NCBI GenBank assembly: GCA_947589605.1
Contig: CANQBR010000014.1
Coordinates: 1-37,557 of the forward strand
From: an uncultured Phascolarctobacterium sp.
GTDB lineage: Bacteria > Bacillota > Negativicutes > Acidaminococcales > Acidaminococcaceae
Direction of reading: 5' to 3'
Length of the DNA: 37,557 nt
Made by a program: the position numbers and the translations under genes. Below the pieces are notes generated by a model. That model had not been told where the DNA came from. It did not search any database and saw nothing but the letters and a program-made list of their open reading frames with translations. Positions 23,959-32,015 of the stretch are shown here, piece after piece (position 1 is the first letter of the stretch; every line of letters starts with the position of its first letter).

Positions 23959-24405
23959 TCATTCTCCGCTGACTTTTACGATGAAGGTCGCCGTCACGTC
24001 CTTGTGCAATTTGGCCACGGCTGTATAAGTGCCGGGGGCTTTGATCTGCTCTTTCAATTCTACTTTGCGCCGGTCAACGGCCAGACCGGTCTGTGCGTTC
24101 AAAGCATCGGCCACGTCTTTGGAGGTGACGGAGCCGAACATCTTGCCCCCTTCTCCCAGCCGCACTTTAAGATCGACGACGATCTTTTCCAACTGAGCCC
24201 CCAGCACTGTGGCTTCGTCTTTGGCCCGGGCGGCGCGATGGGCGGCGGTAGCCTGATCTTTTTTGGCTTGGTTCACATTGGCCGCGGAGGCCTCTTTGGC
24301 CAATTTGCGGGGCAAAAGGAAGTTGCGGCAGAAACCCTCGGCCGCGTCGACTATCTCACCTTTCTTGCCCAAGTTCACTACGTCTTGCAACAGGATCACT
24401 TTCAT
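23959..24405 (-). CDS. rplI: Ribosomal protein bL9
   Basis: A 148-residue large-subunit protein that binds 23S rRNA at the base of the L1 stalk. The N-terminal domain has MKVILLQDVVNLGKKGEIV-type sequence (quoted in part), then GFCRNFLLPRKLA. A long connecting helix (about 40-75) leads to the C-terminal domain. I chose the ATG at 24405, eight or nine bases behind aggagag; a GTG three codons earlier would sit on the Shine-Dalgarno. The first 50 bases of the gene, and its ribosome binding site, lie inside the gdpP coding region. Confidence 0.95.
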   Translation of the reverse strand: MKVILLQDVVNLGKKGEIVDAAEGFCRNFLLPRKLAKEASAANVNQAKKDQATAAHRAARAKDEATVLGAQLEKIVVDLKVRLGEGGKMFGSVTSKDVADALNAQTGLAVDRRKVELKEQIKAPGTYTAVAKLHKDVTATFIVKVSGE

Positions 24406-26452
24406 TATTTTCACTCTCCTCTAATTGTTTTTGCACTAAAGATACCAGGATGGGCTCTACATCCCAAGCCCGTTTGTTTTCCAATTGACCGCCGGCCACG
24501 GTCTGATGGCCGCCGCCTCCCAACGCTTCCATCACCAGCTGCACGTTGATGCTGCCGTCGCTGCGGGCGCTGATGCCCAAGTTGCCGTTGGTGTATTCCA
24601 CGATAGTGAAGCCGCAGGAGATGCCCTCGATGGTGATGAGGGTGTCGGCCACTTGGGCGGCCAAAACGCCGGCGGCGGGATCGGGCACGGCCTCGGGATA
24701 AACACAGATGGCCATGCCGGGGATGGGGCTGGTGGCCCGAGCCAAGATCTGCGTCCTTTCCAAGATCGACTGCATATCGTCTTTGAACATGCTTCGCACT
24801 AAATTGGGGTCGGCGCCGCTGCGGCGCAAAAGAGCGGCAGCTTCGAAGGTGCGCTCGCCCACTTGCACGGAAAAACTTTTGCTGTCTAAGACGATGCCGG
24901 CGTAAAGGGCAGTGGCCTCGGCAGGGCTGAACTCCAAGTTATCGTCGAAGTAGCCGGTGAGCTCCGTCACCAGTTCGCTGGTGGAAGAGCTGGAAGGCTC
25001 AAGATAGAGCAGCTCGTGTTTGGCGATGAGGTCTTCGGCCCGGCGATGATGATCGATGATGATGCGCCGGGGGATGCGCTCCAACACCTCTTGGCTGGCA
25101 CAAAGAGAAGCGCGGTGATGATCCACCAGCACCAAGAGGCTCTTGGCGGTGATGTGAGGCAGCGCCGCTTTTTCTTCCAGCATGATGTCGGTGTAGGAGG
25201 TGCTTTCTTTAAAGAGGCTGTCGCCGTCGGGGGAGGAGGCCCGGGCCACCTTTTTGAAAGAAGTGTTGGGCCCGCTGATGACGATGTAAGTTTCTTTGCC
25301 CAAGGACAGGGCCAGCTTGGCCATGCCGATGGCGCTGCCGATGGCGTCGAAATCTTCGTCTTTATGGCCCATGACGAAAACATTTTCCGCCTGACGCAAA
25401 AGTTCTCGGATGGTCTGAGCTACGGTGCGGGCCCTCACCCGGGTGAAGGTGGAGCCTACGGCCTTGGTGCCGCCGAAATAAAGAGTGGTCTTATCCTTGA
25501 TGACCACGGCCTGATCGCCGCCTCTGCCCTTGGCTGCCGTGAGAGCTTTGTTGGCATTCATCCGCAGTTCTTCGAAGGTCACTCCTTCCGTGGCCACACC
25601 GATGCTGAGAGTGGGAGCTATCTTGTTCCCGCAGCGGATCTCCCGCACCTGATCCAAAATGGAGAATTTGTCTTGGATGAGGTCCAGCACGGCGGCCCGG
25701 TTGAACCCGATGAGACAATTTTCTTTGTTCATGCGGCAGAGGAAGCCGTGCTGCCGGTCGACCCAGCGGGTGAGGGCTTCGTTCACTTCGCCGGTGAGAT
25801 TGGCGACGGCGGCCTCGTTCAGCCCTCGGGCCACGTCGTCGTAATTGTCGAAATTGGCGTAGGCCAGGCAGAGCCTTTCGTTGTCGTAGCGCTGCTTCAA
25901 AAGCTCCAGCTCCGTGACGTCCGTCAAATAGATGATGAGGCCGCTGATGTTGCCCCGGGCCTGATTGGCGGACCGCTCCTGAGTCTGCACGCGAAAGTGA
26001 GAGAGCCTGAAGTAGCGGTCGTCCATGGTGATGAGCCGCTCGCCGTCTCGCAGCAGCATCATGTTGAAAGAATTTTCTTCCAAAGGCAGAACTTCTTCGG
26101 GCAATTTACCTTCCAATTTCGTTTTGCCCACCCACTCGGCGAAGAGAGGGTTGCGCCATTGCAGTTTGCCGTCTTTGGCGAACACCGCTATGCCTATGTT
26201 CATTTTGCGGACGGCGAAATGATTGCTCCGCTCGATGTTGCGGATGATGTTGTCCAAATAACCGGAGAAGCTCAGCTCCTGACTGGCAGTGCTGCGGTGG
26301 GCGAAGTAAAAGGTGAGGCCCAAGATGATCAGGGCCGGGGGGATCAAAAAGGGCTCCAGATAGCACGCCACCAGAGCGAAAAGAATCAAAAGCGTCAGAT
26401 AGACGGTGCTGTCCACGCGGGGATCGGGTCTGCGATCGAACTTGATAGCCAT
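24356..26452 (-). CDS. gdpP: GdpP-type cyclic-di-AMP phosphodiesterase
   Basis: A 698-residue membrane-anchored enzyme that hydrolyses c-di-AMP to pApA. Order: two membrane segments (about 15-55), a PAS-like domain (about 80-180), a degenerate GGDEF domain (about 190-330, lacking a true GGDEF), and a DHH/DHHA1 phosphodiesterase. Catalytic motifs are intact: MGHKDEDFDAIGSA (about 364-377), VDHH and IDHHRR, and GGGGHQTVAGG near the C-terminus. It sits between yybS and rplI as yybT does in Bacillus. Its last 16 codons overlap the start of rplI in another frame, giving a Ser/Glu/Arg-rich tail. ATG start with a weak gagg upstream. Confidence 0.93.
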   Translation of the reverse strand: MAIKFDRRPDPRVDSTVYLTLLILFALVACYLEPFLIPPALIILGLTFYFAHRSTASQELSFSGYLDNIIRNIERSNHFAVRKMNIGIAVFAKDGKLQWRNPLFAEWVGKTKLEGKLPEEVLPLEENSFNMMLLRDGERLITMDDRYFRLSHFRVQTQERSANQARGNISGLIIYLTDVTELELLKQRYDNERLCLAYANFDNYDDVARGLNEAAVANLTGEVNEALTRWVDRQHGFLCRMNKENCLIGFNRAAVLDLIQDKFSILDQVREIRCGNKIAPTLSIGVATEGVTFEELRMNANKALTAAKGRGGDQAVVIKDKTTLYFGGTKAVGSTFTRVRARTVAQTIRELLRQAENVFVMGHKDEDFDAIGSAIGMAKLALSLGKETYIVISGPNTSFKKVARASSPDGDSLFKESTSYTDIMLEEKAALPHITAKSLLVLVDHHRASLCASQEVLERIPRRIIIDHHRRAEDLIAKHELLYLEPSSSSTSELVTELTGYFDDNLEFSPAEATALYAGIVLDSKSFSVQVGERTFEAAALLRRSGADPNLVRSMFKDDMQSILERTQILARATSPIPGMAICVYPEAVPDPAAGVLAAQVADTLITIEGISCGFTIVEYTNGNLGISARSDGSINVQLVMEALGGGGHQTVAGGQLENKRAWDVEPILVSLVQKQLEESENNESDPVARRSELGQER

Positions 26453-26492
26453 GATATACCTCTTAAGAAGCGATGTGTCGATCTTTGCGGCC

Positions 26493-27452
26493 TTACCTTT
26501 TACGGTGCCGCAGTTTGCGAAAGTCCGCCACCATGTCGAAGGCGCCTACGTAGATCATCAACTGGCCCAAAAGGGGGACGAAGAGCACGAGAGCGGTGCC
26601 CACGTTGGCCCACCAAGCGGGTTTGCCTTTGGTCTGACAGTACCAGTAGAGCAGCACGATGGCCTGAAAGAGGAGCAGGAAACTGGTCAAGGTCTGCACG
26701 TTCACCGCGATGAGATAGGGCCAGCCCTGCTGCTGCCCCGTCTGATAAAAATAGGTGACGGCGAAAAGAGAAAGAACGAAGGGATAGAGGACCCAAGCGG
26801 GCACCGTCAGTTCTCGGAAAGGAGGGAAGGGAGGAAAACTGTCGCCCAGTTTCACCATGATGGCTTTGGCGGCCTGATAGTTGAGAAAAGCAAAGCAGGG
26901 GGCGCTGAGCAAAAAGGCGGCGGGCATGATGATGCGCATCAATTTCAGCATGTTCCTGTAATCGTTCAGAGAAGCGGCCAACTGTTCGGAAGTAAAGTTA
27001 TGAGAGCGGTAGAATTCTTCGACGTAGCCGAGGCTCTCGTTGAAAGAGGAGAAGATGGTCTCCACGGGATCGATGCCCAGCACTAAAAAGCAAAGGAGGA
27101 TATTGATGACGAAGGCCAAGCCGGCGCCGATAGAGCCGAAGAACATCAGCCGAAGCGGCGGCAGATGGCGGCGCATGCATTCGCCTAAAATGATGCCCAT
27201 GACGCCGAAGATGGCGCAGAGAAAGAAAGCCTGAACGGGGCTGATTACGGCGGCGATGATGACGGAGGCCACCAAAAGGGACATGATGCTGTATTTAAGG
27301 CCGTGGCGGCAGCCGCACACCACGATGGGCAGGGGCCAGACGAAATTGAGCAGCGTGCCCAGCACGGGAACGTAGACGCCTATGAGAGACATGACCACGG
27401 CGACGGCGGCGAGGATGCCGGCCTCCACCATGGCAGAAGTGGTTCGAAACAA
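26493..27452 (-). CDS. yybS: YybS-family (DUF2232) membrane protein
   Basis: A 319-residue polytopic membrane protein with about eight hydrophobic segments, of the DUF2232 family known as YybS in Bacillus, where it precedes gdpP in the same order as here. The function is unknown; the fold class resembles small-molecule (S-component-like) permeases. I place the start at TTG 27452, because gaaggaggg lies five bases upstream and the promoter's likely start of transcription falls at about 27479, on top of the alternative ATG. The C-terminus is basic (KLRHRKR), facing the cytoplasm. Confidence 0.82.
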   Translation of the reverse strand: MFRTTSAMVEAGILAAVAVVMSLIGVYVPVLGTLLNFVWPLPIVVCGCRHGLKYSIMSLLVASVIIAAVISPVQAFFLCAIFGVMGIILGECMRRHLPPLRLMFFGSIGAGLAFVINILLCFLVLGIDPVETIFSSFNESLGYVEEFYRSHNFTSEQLAASLNDYRNMLKLMRIIMPAAFLLSAPCFAFLNYQAAKAIMVKLGDSFPPFPPFRELTVPAWVLYPFVLSLFAVTYFYQTGQQQGWPYLIAVNVQTLTSFLLLFQAIVLLYWYCQTKGKPAWWANVGTALVLFVPLLGQLMIYVGAFDMVADFRKLRHRKR

Positions 27453-27485
27453 AGAGAGCCCTCCTTCGGAAACTTTCATCCTTCT

Positions 27486-27514
27486 ATTTTACACTAAGCG
27501 CGGGGAAAAAGCAA
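27486..27514 (-). promoter_or_regulatory. Promoter of the yybS-gdpP-rplI-dnaB operon
   Basis: Minus strand: TTGCTT (27509-27514), 17-base spacer, TAAAAT (27486-27491). Confidence 0.75.
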
Positions 27515-27732
27515 AGGGCAGCGCGCAAGGCCCTCGGCGAAGAAAGGGGCGAGAGCTGCGATGAAGCTCTTTTTGAAAATGTGCGGAAAAATTTTTCTCG
27601 CGCATTTCGGAAAAGACGGGAGCTGCGAAAAATTTTCTTTTGTCGAAACGTCGACGGTACTCGAGAGCTGATGGGAAAAAATTCTTTTTTCGAAATATCC
27701 GCGGTGCCCAGCCGGCGCAGTTAAGAAATATG
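27515..27732. other. Intergenic region between divergent promoters, nothing recognised
   Basis: No gene or clear terminator is seen; the stretch has several A/T runs (aaaaatttt) and no convincing open frame. Confidence 0.4.
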
Positions 27733-27761
27733 TTTACAAAATGAGCGGGAAACACTAAAAT
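27733..27761 (+). promoter_or_regulatory. Promoter of the TrpX-type ABC operon
   Basis: TTTACA (27733-27738), 17-base spacer, TAAAAT (27756-27761). Leader of about 60 bases without a recognisable T-box. Confidence 0.75.
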
Positions 27762-27828
27762 ATAAGTATATATCTTTACAGCCCAAGTCAAAAAAATCAT
27801 TTGTAAAACGGAAGGACGGTAGTGAAAA

Positions 27829-28845
27829 ATGTTATTCTCCCACAAAAACATCCTTAAAGGCGGCCTCGCTCTCATGACGGCGGCCTTCATCGCCGGCTTG
27901 GCCGGCTGCGGCGGCTCCGACAAAAAGGCCGAACAGCCCAAGGCAGAGCTGAAGAAGGTAGGCATCGTGCAATTGGTAGAGCACGAGGCTTTGGATGCGG
28001 CCTGCAAAGGTTTCGTGGACGGCTTGGCCAAAAACGGTTACGTCGAGGGCAAGAACGTGACCTTCGATAAGCACAATGCTCAGGCCGATCAGTCCAATCT
28101 GCAAAACATCGCCCATCGTTTCGTGAACAACAAAGTCGATCTTATCTGCGCCATCGCCACGCCTGCGGCGCAAACGGTGGCCAACGCCACTAATGAGATC
28201 CCCATCGTGGCCACCGCCGTTACCGATTATAAAGCGGCAAAATTGGTGAAAGATGCGGCCAAGCCGGGCACCAACGTGACCGGCACCACCGACATGAATC
28301 CTGTAGCGGATCAGTTGGAGCTGCTCACCCAAATCGTGCCCAAAGCAAAGACCGTGGGCACCGTCTATTGCTCCAGCGAAGTGAATTCTCAGCTGCAGGT
28401 GGATATTTTGAAGGCCGCCGCCGCTAAGAAAAACATCGCGGTGAAAGAAGCTACCGTCTCCACCGTCAACGACATCCAGCAGGCGGTGCGCAGCCTGATC
28501 GGTCAGGTGGACGCTATCTATGTGCCCACGGACAATGTGCTGGCTTCCGCCATGCCCACTCTTTCCATCGTCACCCGGGAAGCAAAATTGCCGGTGATCT
28601 GCGGCGAGGGCAACATGGTCAAAGCCGGCGGCTTGGCCAGCCTCGGCATCGACTACTACAAGCTGGGCCTGCAGACCGGCGAGATGGGCGCCGCCATTTT
28701 GGCAGGAAAGGCTAAACCGGCCGAGATGCCCATCCAAGCCCAGAAAGAATTCCAGATCATCGTCAACCTGAAAGAAGCCGAGCTCATCGGCGTGAAGATC
28801 CCCGAGGCGCTGACCAAGGCGGAGGGCGCTGTGTTGATAAAATAG
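27829..28845 (+). CDS. ABC transporter substrate-binding lipoprotein, TrpX family
   Basis: A 338-residue exported lipoprotein. The signal peptide has a basic start and a hydrophobic core, and the lipobox AGLAGC puts the lipidated Cys at residue 27. The mature part is of the ABC_sub_bind (TrpX/YckB-like) type: VGIVQLVEHEALDAACKGF, GKNVTFDKHNAQADQSN and CAIATPAAQTVANAT (about residues 43-125), then GTTDMNPVADQLEL. Relatives bind aromatic amino acids or other small ligands; the ligand here is not proven. It is followed at once by permease and ATPase genes. Start: ATG with aaggacgg 10 bases upstream. Confidence 0.88.
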   Translation: MLFSHKNILKGGLALMTAAFIAGLAGCGGSDKKAEQPKAELKKVGIVQLVEHEALDAACKGFVDGLAKNGYVEGKNVTFDKHNAQADQSNLQNIAHRFVNNKVDLICAIATPAAQTVANATNEIPIVATAVTDYKAAKLVKDAAKPGTNVTGTTDMNPVADQLELLTQIVPKAKTVGTVYCSSEVNSQLQVDILKAAAAKKNIAVKEATVSTVNDIQQAVRSLIGQVDAIYVPTDNVLASAMPTLSIVTREAKLPVICGEGNMVKAGGLASLGIDYYKLGLQTGEMGAAILAGKAKPAEMPIQAQKEFQIIVNLKEAELIGVKIPEALTKAEGAVLIK

Positions 28846-28876
28846 AGCTCACCGGCGCGAGAGGAAATTTTAACTT

Positions 28877-29761
28877 ATGATCAGTGTGTTGGTGCCTACC
28901 GTCGCACAGGGGCTTTTGTGGGCGGTCTTGGCCTTGGGAGTGTACATAACTTTTCGGGTCCTGGATATCGCAGACTTGACCGTGGAGGGGAGCTTCCCTC
29001 TGGGAGCGGCGGTGGCCGCCGCTCTCTTGTCTTGCGGTCACGGCCCGCTGCTTTCTTTTGCCGCAGCGGCCATAGCCGGCATGCTGGCGGGAGTGGCTAC
29101 GGGTTTTCTGCATACCAAGATGAAGATACCGGCCCTTTTGGCGGGCATCCTTACCATGATAGCCCTCTACTCGGTGAACCTGCGGGTGATGGGGAAGGCC
29201 AATCTTTCTCTTTTGGGGACTGACACCACCTTCACCATCGTGAGAAAAATGCTGGGCCTGAATATGGCTCAGACCACGCTGATAGTGGGGCTGGCCGTGG
29301 TGGCCCTGCTCTGCGCCGTCACCTATTGGTTCTTCGGAACGGAGATAGGCGCCGCCATTCGGGCCACAGGCTTCAATCAGCAAATGATCAGAGCTCAGGG
29401 CGTCAATACCGACGTGACCGTCATTTTGGGCCTGCTCATCTCCAATGCGCTGGTGGCTCTTTCGGGGGCCTTGGTCGCGCAAAGCAACGGTTTCGCCGAC
29501 GTGGGCATGGGCACCGGCACCATCGTTATCGGTTTGGCCAGCGTCATCATCGGCGAGGTGCTCTTCGGCACCCGCTCTTTTTGGAACAGTTTGCTCTCGG
29601 TAGTGCTGGGCAGCGTGGTCTATCGGCTGGTCATCGCTTTCGTGCTGTATCTGGGCATGCCTCCCAACGATCTGAAACTTTTCACCTCCATTCTGGTGGC
29701 CGTGGCTTTGGCTCTGCCTCTTTTGAAAGAGAAGGCCGGCCTGGGCAAGAGGAGGCGCTGA
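28877..29761 (+). CDS. ABC transporter permease, TrpY family
   Basis: A 294-residue inner-membrane permease with about eight hydrophobic segments, of the branched-chain/ribose-type permease fold. The TrpY-like features are the N-terminal TVAQGLLWAVLALGVYITFRVLDIADLTVEGSF segment (quoted in part: RVLDIADLTVEGSFPLGAA) and the cytoplasmic loop GAAIRATGFNQQMIRAQGV that contacts the ATPase. Shine-Dalgarno gagagga upstream of ATG; the TGA is one base from the ATPase ATG. It imports the ligand captured by the preceding lipoprotein. Confidence 0.88.
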   Translation: MISVLVPTVAQGLLWAVLALGVYITFRVLDIADLTVEGSFPLGAAVAAALLSCGHGPLLSFAAAAIAGMLAGVATGFLHTKMKIPALLAGILTMIALYSVNLRVMGKANLSLLGTDTTFTIVRKMLGLNMAQTTLIVGLAVVALLCAVTYWFFGTEIGAAIRATGFNQQMIRAQGVNTDVTVILGLLISNALVALSGALVAQSNGFADVGMGTGTIVIGLASVIIGEVLFGTRSFWNSLLSVVLGSVVYRLVIAFVLYLGMPPNDLKLFTSILVAVALALPLLKEKAGLGKRRR

Positions 29762-29762
29762 T

Positions 29763-30557
29763 ATGTTAAGGGCGGAAAAGATCTGCAAAACTTTTTTTCC
29801 GGGCACCATCAACGAGAAGAGGGCTCTTACGGATCTCTCTCTGCATCTGCTGCCGGGAGATTTCGTTACGGTCATCGGCGGCAACGGGGCCGGTAAATCG
29901 ACCCTGCTCAATGCGGTGGCCGGGGTGTGGCCGGTGGACAGCGGCAGGATCACCATCGACGGCACAGACATCACCAAAGAGCCGGAGCACAAAAGGGCCC
30001 GCTACATCGGCCGCGTCTTTCAGGACCCCATGCTGGGCACGGCGGCCGGCATGATGATCGAAGAAAATTTGGCCATAGCCAGCCGCAGAGGAGAGCAGCC
30101 CGGCCTGCGCTGGAGCAGCAGCGAAGCGCAAAGGGAATATTTTCACGGGCTTTTGAAAGAACTGCACCTGGGCCTGGAAGAGAGGATGACGGCGAAGGTG
30201 GGCCTTTTGAGCGGCGGTCAGCGCCAGGCTCTCACCCTTTTGATGGCCACCATCAAAAAACCGAAGCTGCTGCTTTTGGACGAACATACGGCGGCCTTGG
30301 ACCCCAAGACGGCGGACAAGGTGCTGAACCTCACCCGAGAGATCGTGGAAAAAGACAAGCTCACCACTTTGATGGTCACCCACAACATGAGGGACGCTCT
30401 GCGCTTGGGCAACCGCTTGATCATGCTCCACAACGGCCGCATCATCATCGACGTGGCGGGAGAAGAAAAGAAGCACTTGGGCATCCCCGATCTTTTGGCC
30501 ATGTTCGAAAAGGCCAGCGGCGATGTTTTGGACAGCGACCGTCTGCTTTTGGGCTAA
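29763..30557 (+). CDS. ABC transporter ATP-binding protein, TrpZ family
   Basis: A 264-residue ATPase with Walker A GGNGAGKST (about 39-47), Q-loop VFQDPMLG, signature LSGGQRQA (about 143-150), Walker B LLLLDEHTAALDP (about 164-176) and the switch His in MVTHN. The D-loop and overall form match the third subunit of TrpXYZ-type importers. It follows the permease after one base, with ggagg inside the permease end as ribosome binding site. The three genes are one transporter. Confidence 0.92.
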   Translation: MLRAEKICKTFFPGTINEKRALTDLSLHLLPGDFVTVIGGNGAGKSTLLNAVAGVWPVDSGRITIDGTDITKEPEHKRARYIGRVFQDPMLGTAAGMMIEENLAIASRRGEQPGLRWSSSEAQREYFHGLLKELHLGLEERMTAKVGLLSGGQRQALTLLMATIKKPKLLLLDEHTAALDPKTADKVLNLTREIVEKDKLTTLMVTHNMRDALRLGNRLIMLHNGRIIIDVAGEEKKHLGIPDLLAMFEKASGDVLDSDRLLLG

Positions 30558-30649
30558 AAGCGGCGAAGAAAAAAATTCTTGCATATATTTTGAGCGAAGG
30601 CTCTTTTTAAAAAGCAGCGAAGCCGGCGAGGGGGAAGGTGAGCGCCGAC

Positions 30650-31009
30650 ATGACAGAACAGCGAGAACAGGACTATAGCGAATTGGTGAAGGCTTTTCAT
30701 TTGACCTGGGACAGTTTCCCCGGGGCCGCCCGCATCATCGATAGCGGCAATCGCACCATAGCCGTCAATAAATATGCCGCAGCTTTAGGCATGAAGGCAG
30801 GCGAGATTTGCGCTCTGCGCCCCTCTCCCGAAAAACATCGGGGCTGTTTGAAAAGAAAAGCTCTGCTCACAAAGTCTGCTCAATTCGACCGCACTTTCAC
30901 GGGAAAGATCAGAGGCTGGCTGCCGATAGAAGGCTATCCCGACGCAGTGGTGCATTTTTCCATCGCCGTCCCCGAAAAGATAACAGGGGAAGAGAAAGAG
31001 CAGCTTTGA
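30650..31009 (+). CDS. Small PAS-like protein of unknown function
   Basis: A 119-residue soluble protein. Residues about 20-110 look like a small PAS domain: WDSFPGAARIID, then NRTIAVNKYAAALGM (the usual 'N..A....G' helix), EICALRPSPEKHRGC with conserved-looking His and Cys, and a C-terminal strand GYPDAVVHFSIAVPE. The His/Cys pair could bind haem or metal, but that is a guess. There is no output domain, so it may act by binding a partner. I prefer the ATG at 30650 (ggggaagg 11 bases upstream) over a GTG at 30638. It follows the ABC operon by 92 bases and may be co-transcribed. Confidence 0.55.
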   Translation: MTEQREQDYSELVKAFHLTWDSFPGAARIIDSGNRTIAVNKYAAALGMKAGEICALRPSPEKHRGCLKRKALLTKSAQFDRTFTGKIRGWLPIEGYPDAVVHFSIAVPEKITGEEKEQL

Positions 31010-31020
31010 TAAATAAATAA

Positions 31021-31058
31021 CAATAATTATTGACAAGATGAGCTCCTTCCTATAAGAT
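31021..31058 (+). promoter_or_regulatory. Rubrerythrin promoter with palindromic operator
   Basis: TTGACA (31030-31035), 17-base spacer, TAAGAT (31053-31058). A perfect 12-base palindrome, caataattattg (31021-31032), overlaps the first bases of the -35 box and resembles PerR/Fur-type AT-rich sites, so a peroxide or iron repressor is likely. Confidence 0.75.
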
Positions 31059-31138
31059 AGAGGGCGAGGGGGGCACAGGCAGCCCCCGCAAAAAAGAGAT
31101 CAAGGCAAAGATGCCGTAAGATGAAAGGAGAGCTTACC

Positions 31139-31684
31139 ATGACCAAAAAGAACATTTACGCCGGGACCCAGACCGAGAAAAATTTGGAAGCCGCTTTTGC
31201 CGGCGAGTCTCAGGCCAGAAACAAGTACACCTATTTTGCTTCCGTTGCCAAGAAAGAGGGCTATGAGCAGATCTCCGCACTCTTTTTGAAGACGGCCGAC
31301 AACGAGAAAGAGCACGCCAAACTGTGGGCGAAAGAACTGCAGGTGATCGGCAGCACCAGCGAGAACTTGGCTGCCGCCGCCGACGGCGAGAACTACGAGT
31401 GGACCGACATGTACGAAGGCTTTGCCAAGACCGCCGAGGCCGAAGGCTTCCCCGTGCTGGCTCATAAGTTCCGCATGGTGGCCGCCATCGAGAAGCATCA
31501 CGAAGAGCGCTACAGAGCTCTCTTGAAGAACATCGAGACGGCCGAAGTTTTCGCCAAGAGCGAAGTGAAAGTTTGGGAGTGCCGCAACTGCGGCCACATC
31601 GTAGTAGGCACCGCCGCTCCCGAGGTGTGCCCGGTGTGCGCTCATCCTCAGGCCTTCTTCGAGATCAACGCCGCCAACTATTAA
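31139..31684 (+). CDS. rbr: Rubrerythrin
   Basis: A 181-residue non-haem di-iron peroxidase that reduces hydrogen peroxide in anaerobes. The ferritin-like domain (1-140) has the di-iron ligands: a Glu in [11 protein letters not shown], the pair EKEH (about 55-58), and EAEGF with EKHHEER further on. The C-terminal rubredoxin domain shows [10 protein letters not shown] and CPVCAHP (about 145-172). Start: ATG with aaggagag seven bases upstream; an upstream in-frame ATG at 31121 precedes the ribosome binding site and is rejected. It is a single-gene unit with its own promoter and terminator. Confidence 0.95.
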   Translation: MTKKNIYAGTQTEKNLEAAFAGESQARNKYTYFASVAKKEGYEQISALFLKTADNEKEHAKLWAKELQVIGSTSENLAAAADGENYEWTDMYEGFAKTAEAEGFPVLAHKFRMVAAIEKHHEERYRALLKNIETAEVFAKSEVKVWECRNCGHIVVGTAAPEVCPVCAHPQAFFEINAANY

Positions 31685-31748
31685 GAGCATGAGCCGCCCC
31701 GCTTTTCGAGGCGGGGAGCGAAAAATATTTCCTTTGCGAGCTGAAAAG

Positions 31749-31787
31749 ACGAGTGAGAAGCGAGCTGCTCCTCACTCGTTTTCTTTT
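31749..31787 (+). terminator. Rubrerythrin terminator
   Basis: acgagtgag (31749-31757) pairs with ctcactcgt (31771-31779), then tttctttttg. A GC hairpin (ccccgc/gcgggg near 31700) lies just before it. Confidence 0.85.
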
Positions 31788-31874
31788 TGCCGCGCAAGAG
31801 AACTATGCGGAAAAAAGAAGCGATAGCAAAATAAAATGCTTTTTGAGCATAAACAGGCGATACATATCAAGTAT

Positions 31875-31903
31875 TTGCAAGAAAGCGACTCAGCATGTAT
31901 CAT
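31875..31903 (+). promoter_or_regulatory. Possible promoter of the CMD-cupin gene
   Basis: TTGCAA (31875-31880), 17-base spacer, TATCAT (31898-31903). An open frame runs from 31836 into the gene but has no ribosome binding site; the gap 31788-32015 holds nothing else recognised. Confidence 0.5.
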
Positions 31904-32015
31904 GGAAGCGGATGAAGAGAAGGATTTTGCGCGATCTTCATGGATCGACAAAACGGCAGATCTCGCAAAAGTTTTGCGAAAACTTGAAGGCAGAGGGAAG
32001 GCAGGAGGCGAAAAC

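Noticed and set aside
25016-26713. Long plus-strand open frame opposite gdpP
   Set aside because: It is the antisense of a well-recognised gene in GC-rich sequence, where reverse frames often stay open; its product is low in recognisable motifs and has no proper start signal.
30585-30610. Terminator gagc-gaag-gctc-ttttt after the ABC ATPase gene
   Set aside because: The stem has only four pairs; too weak to claim.
31121-31138. Earlier ATG for rubrerythrin
   Set aside because: It lies upstream of and over the strong Shine-Dalgarno; the ATG at 31139 matches the family N-terminus.
31836-32015. N-terminal extension of the CMD-cupin protein by 60 residues
   Set aside because: No ribosome binding site, no recognisable domain, and it would bury the lipoprotein signal peptide inside the protein.
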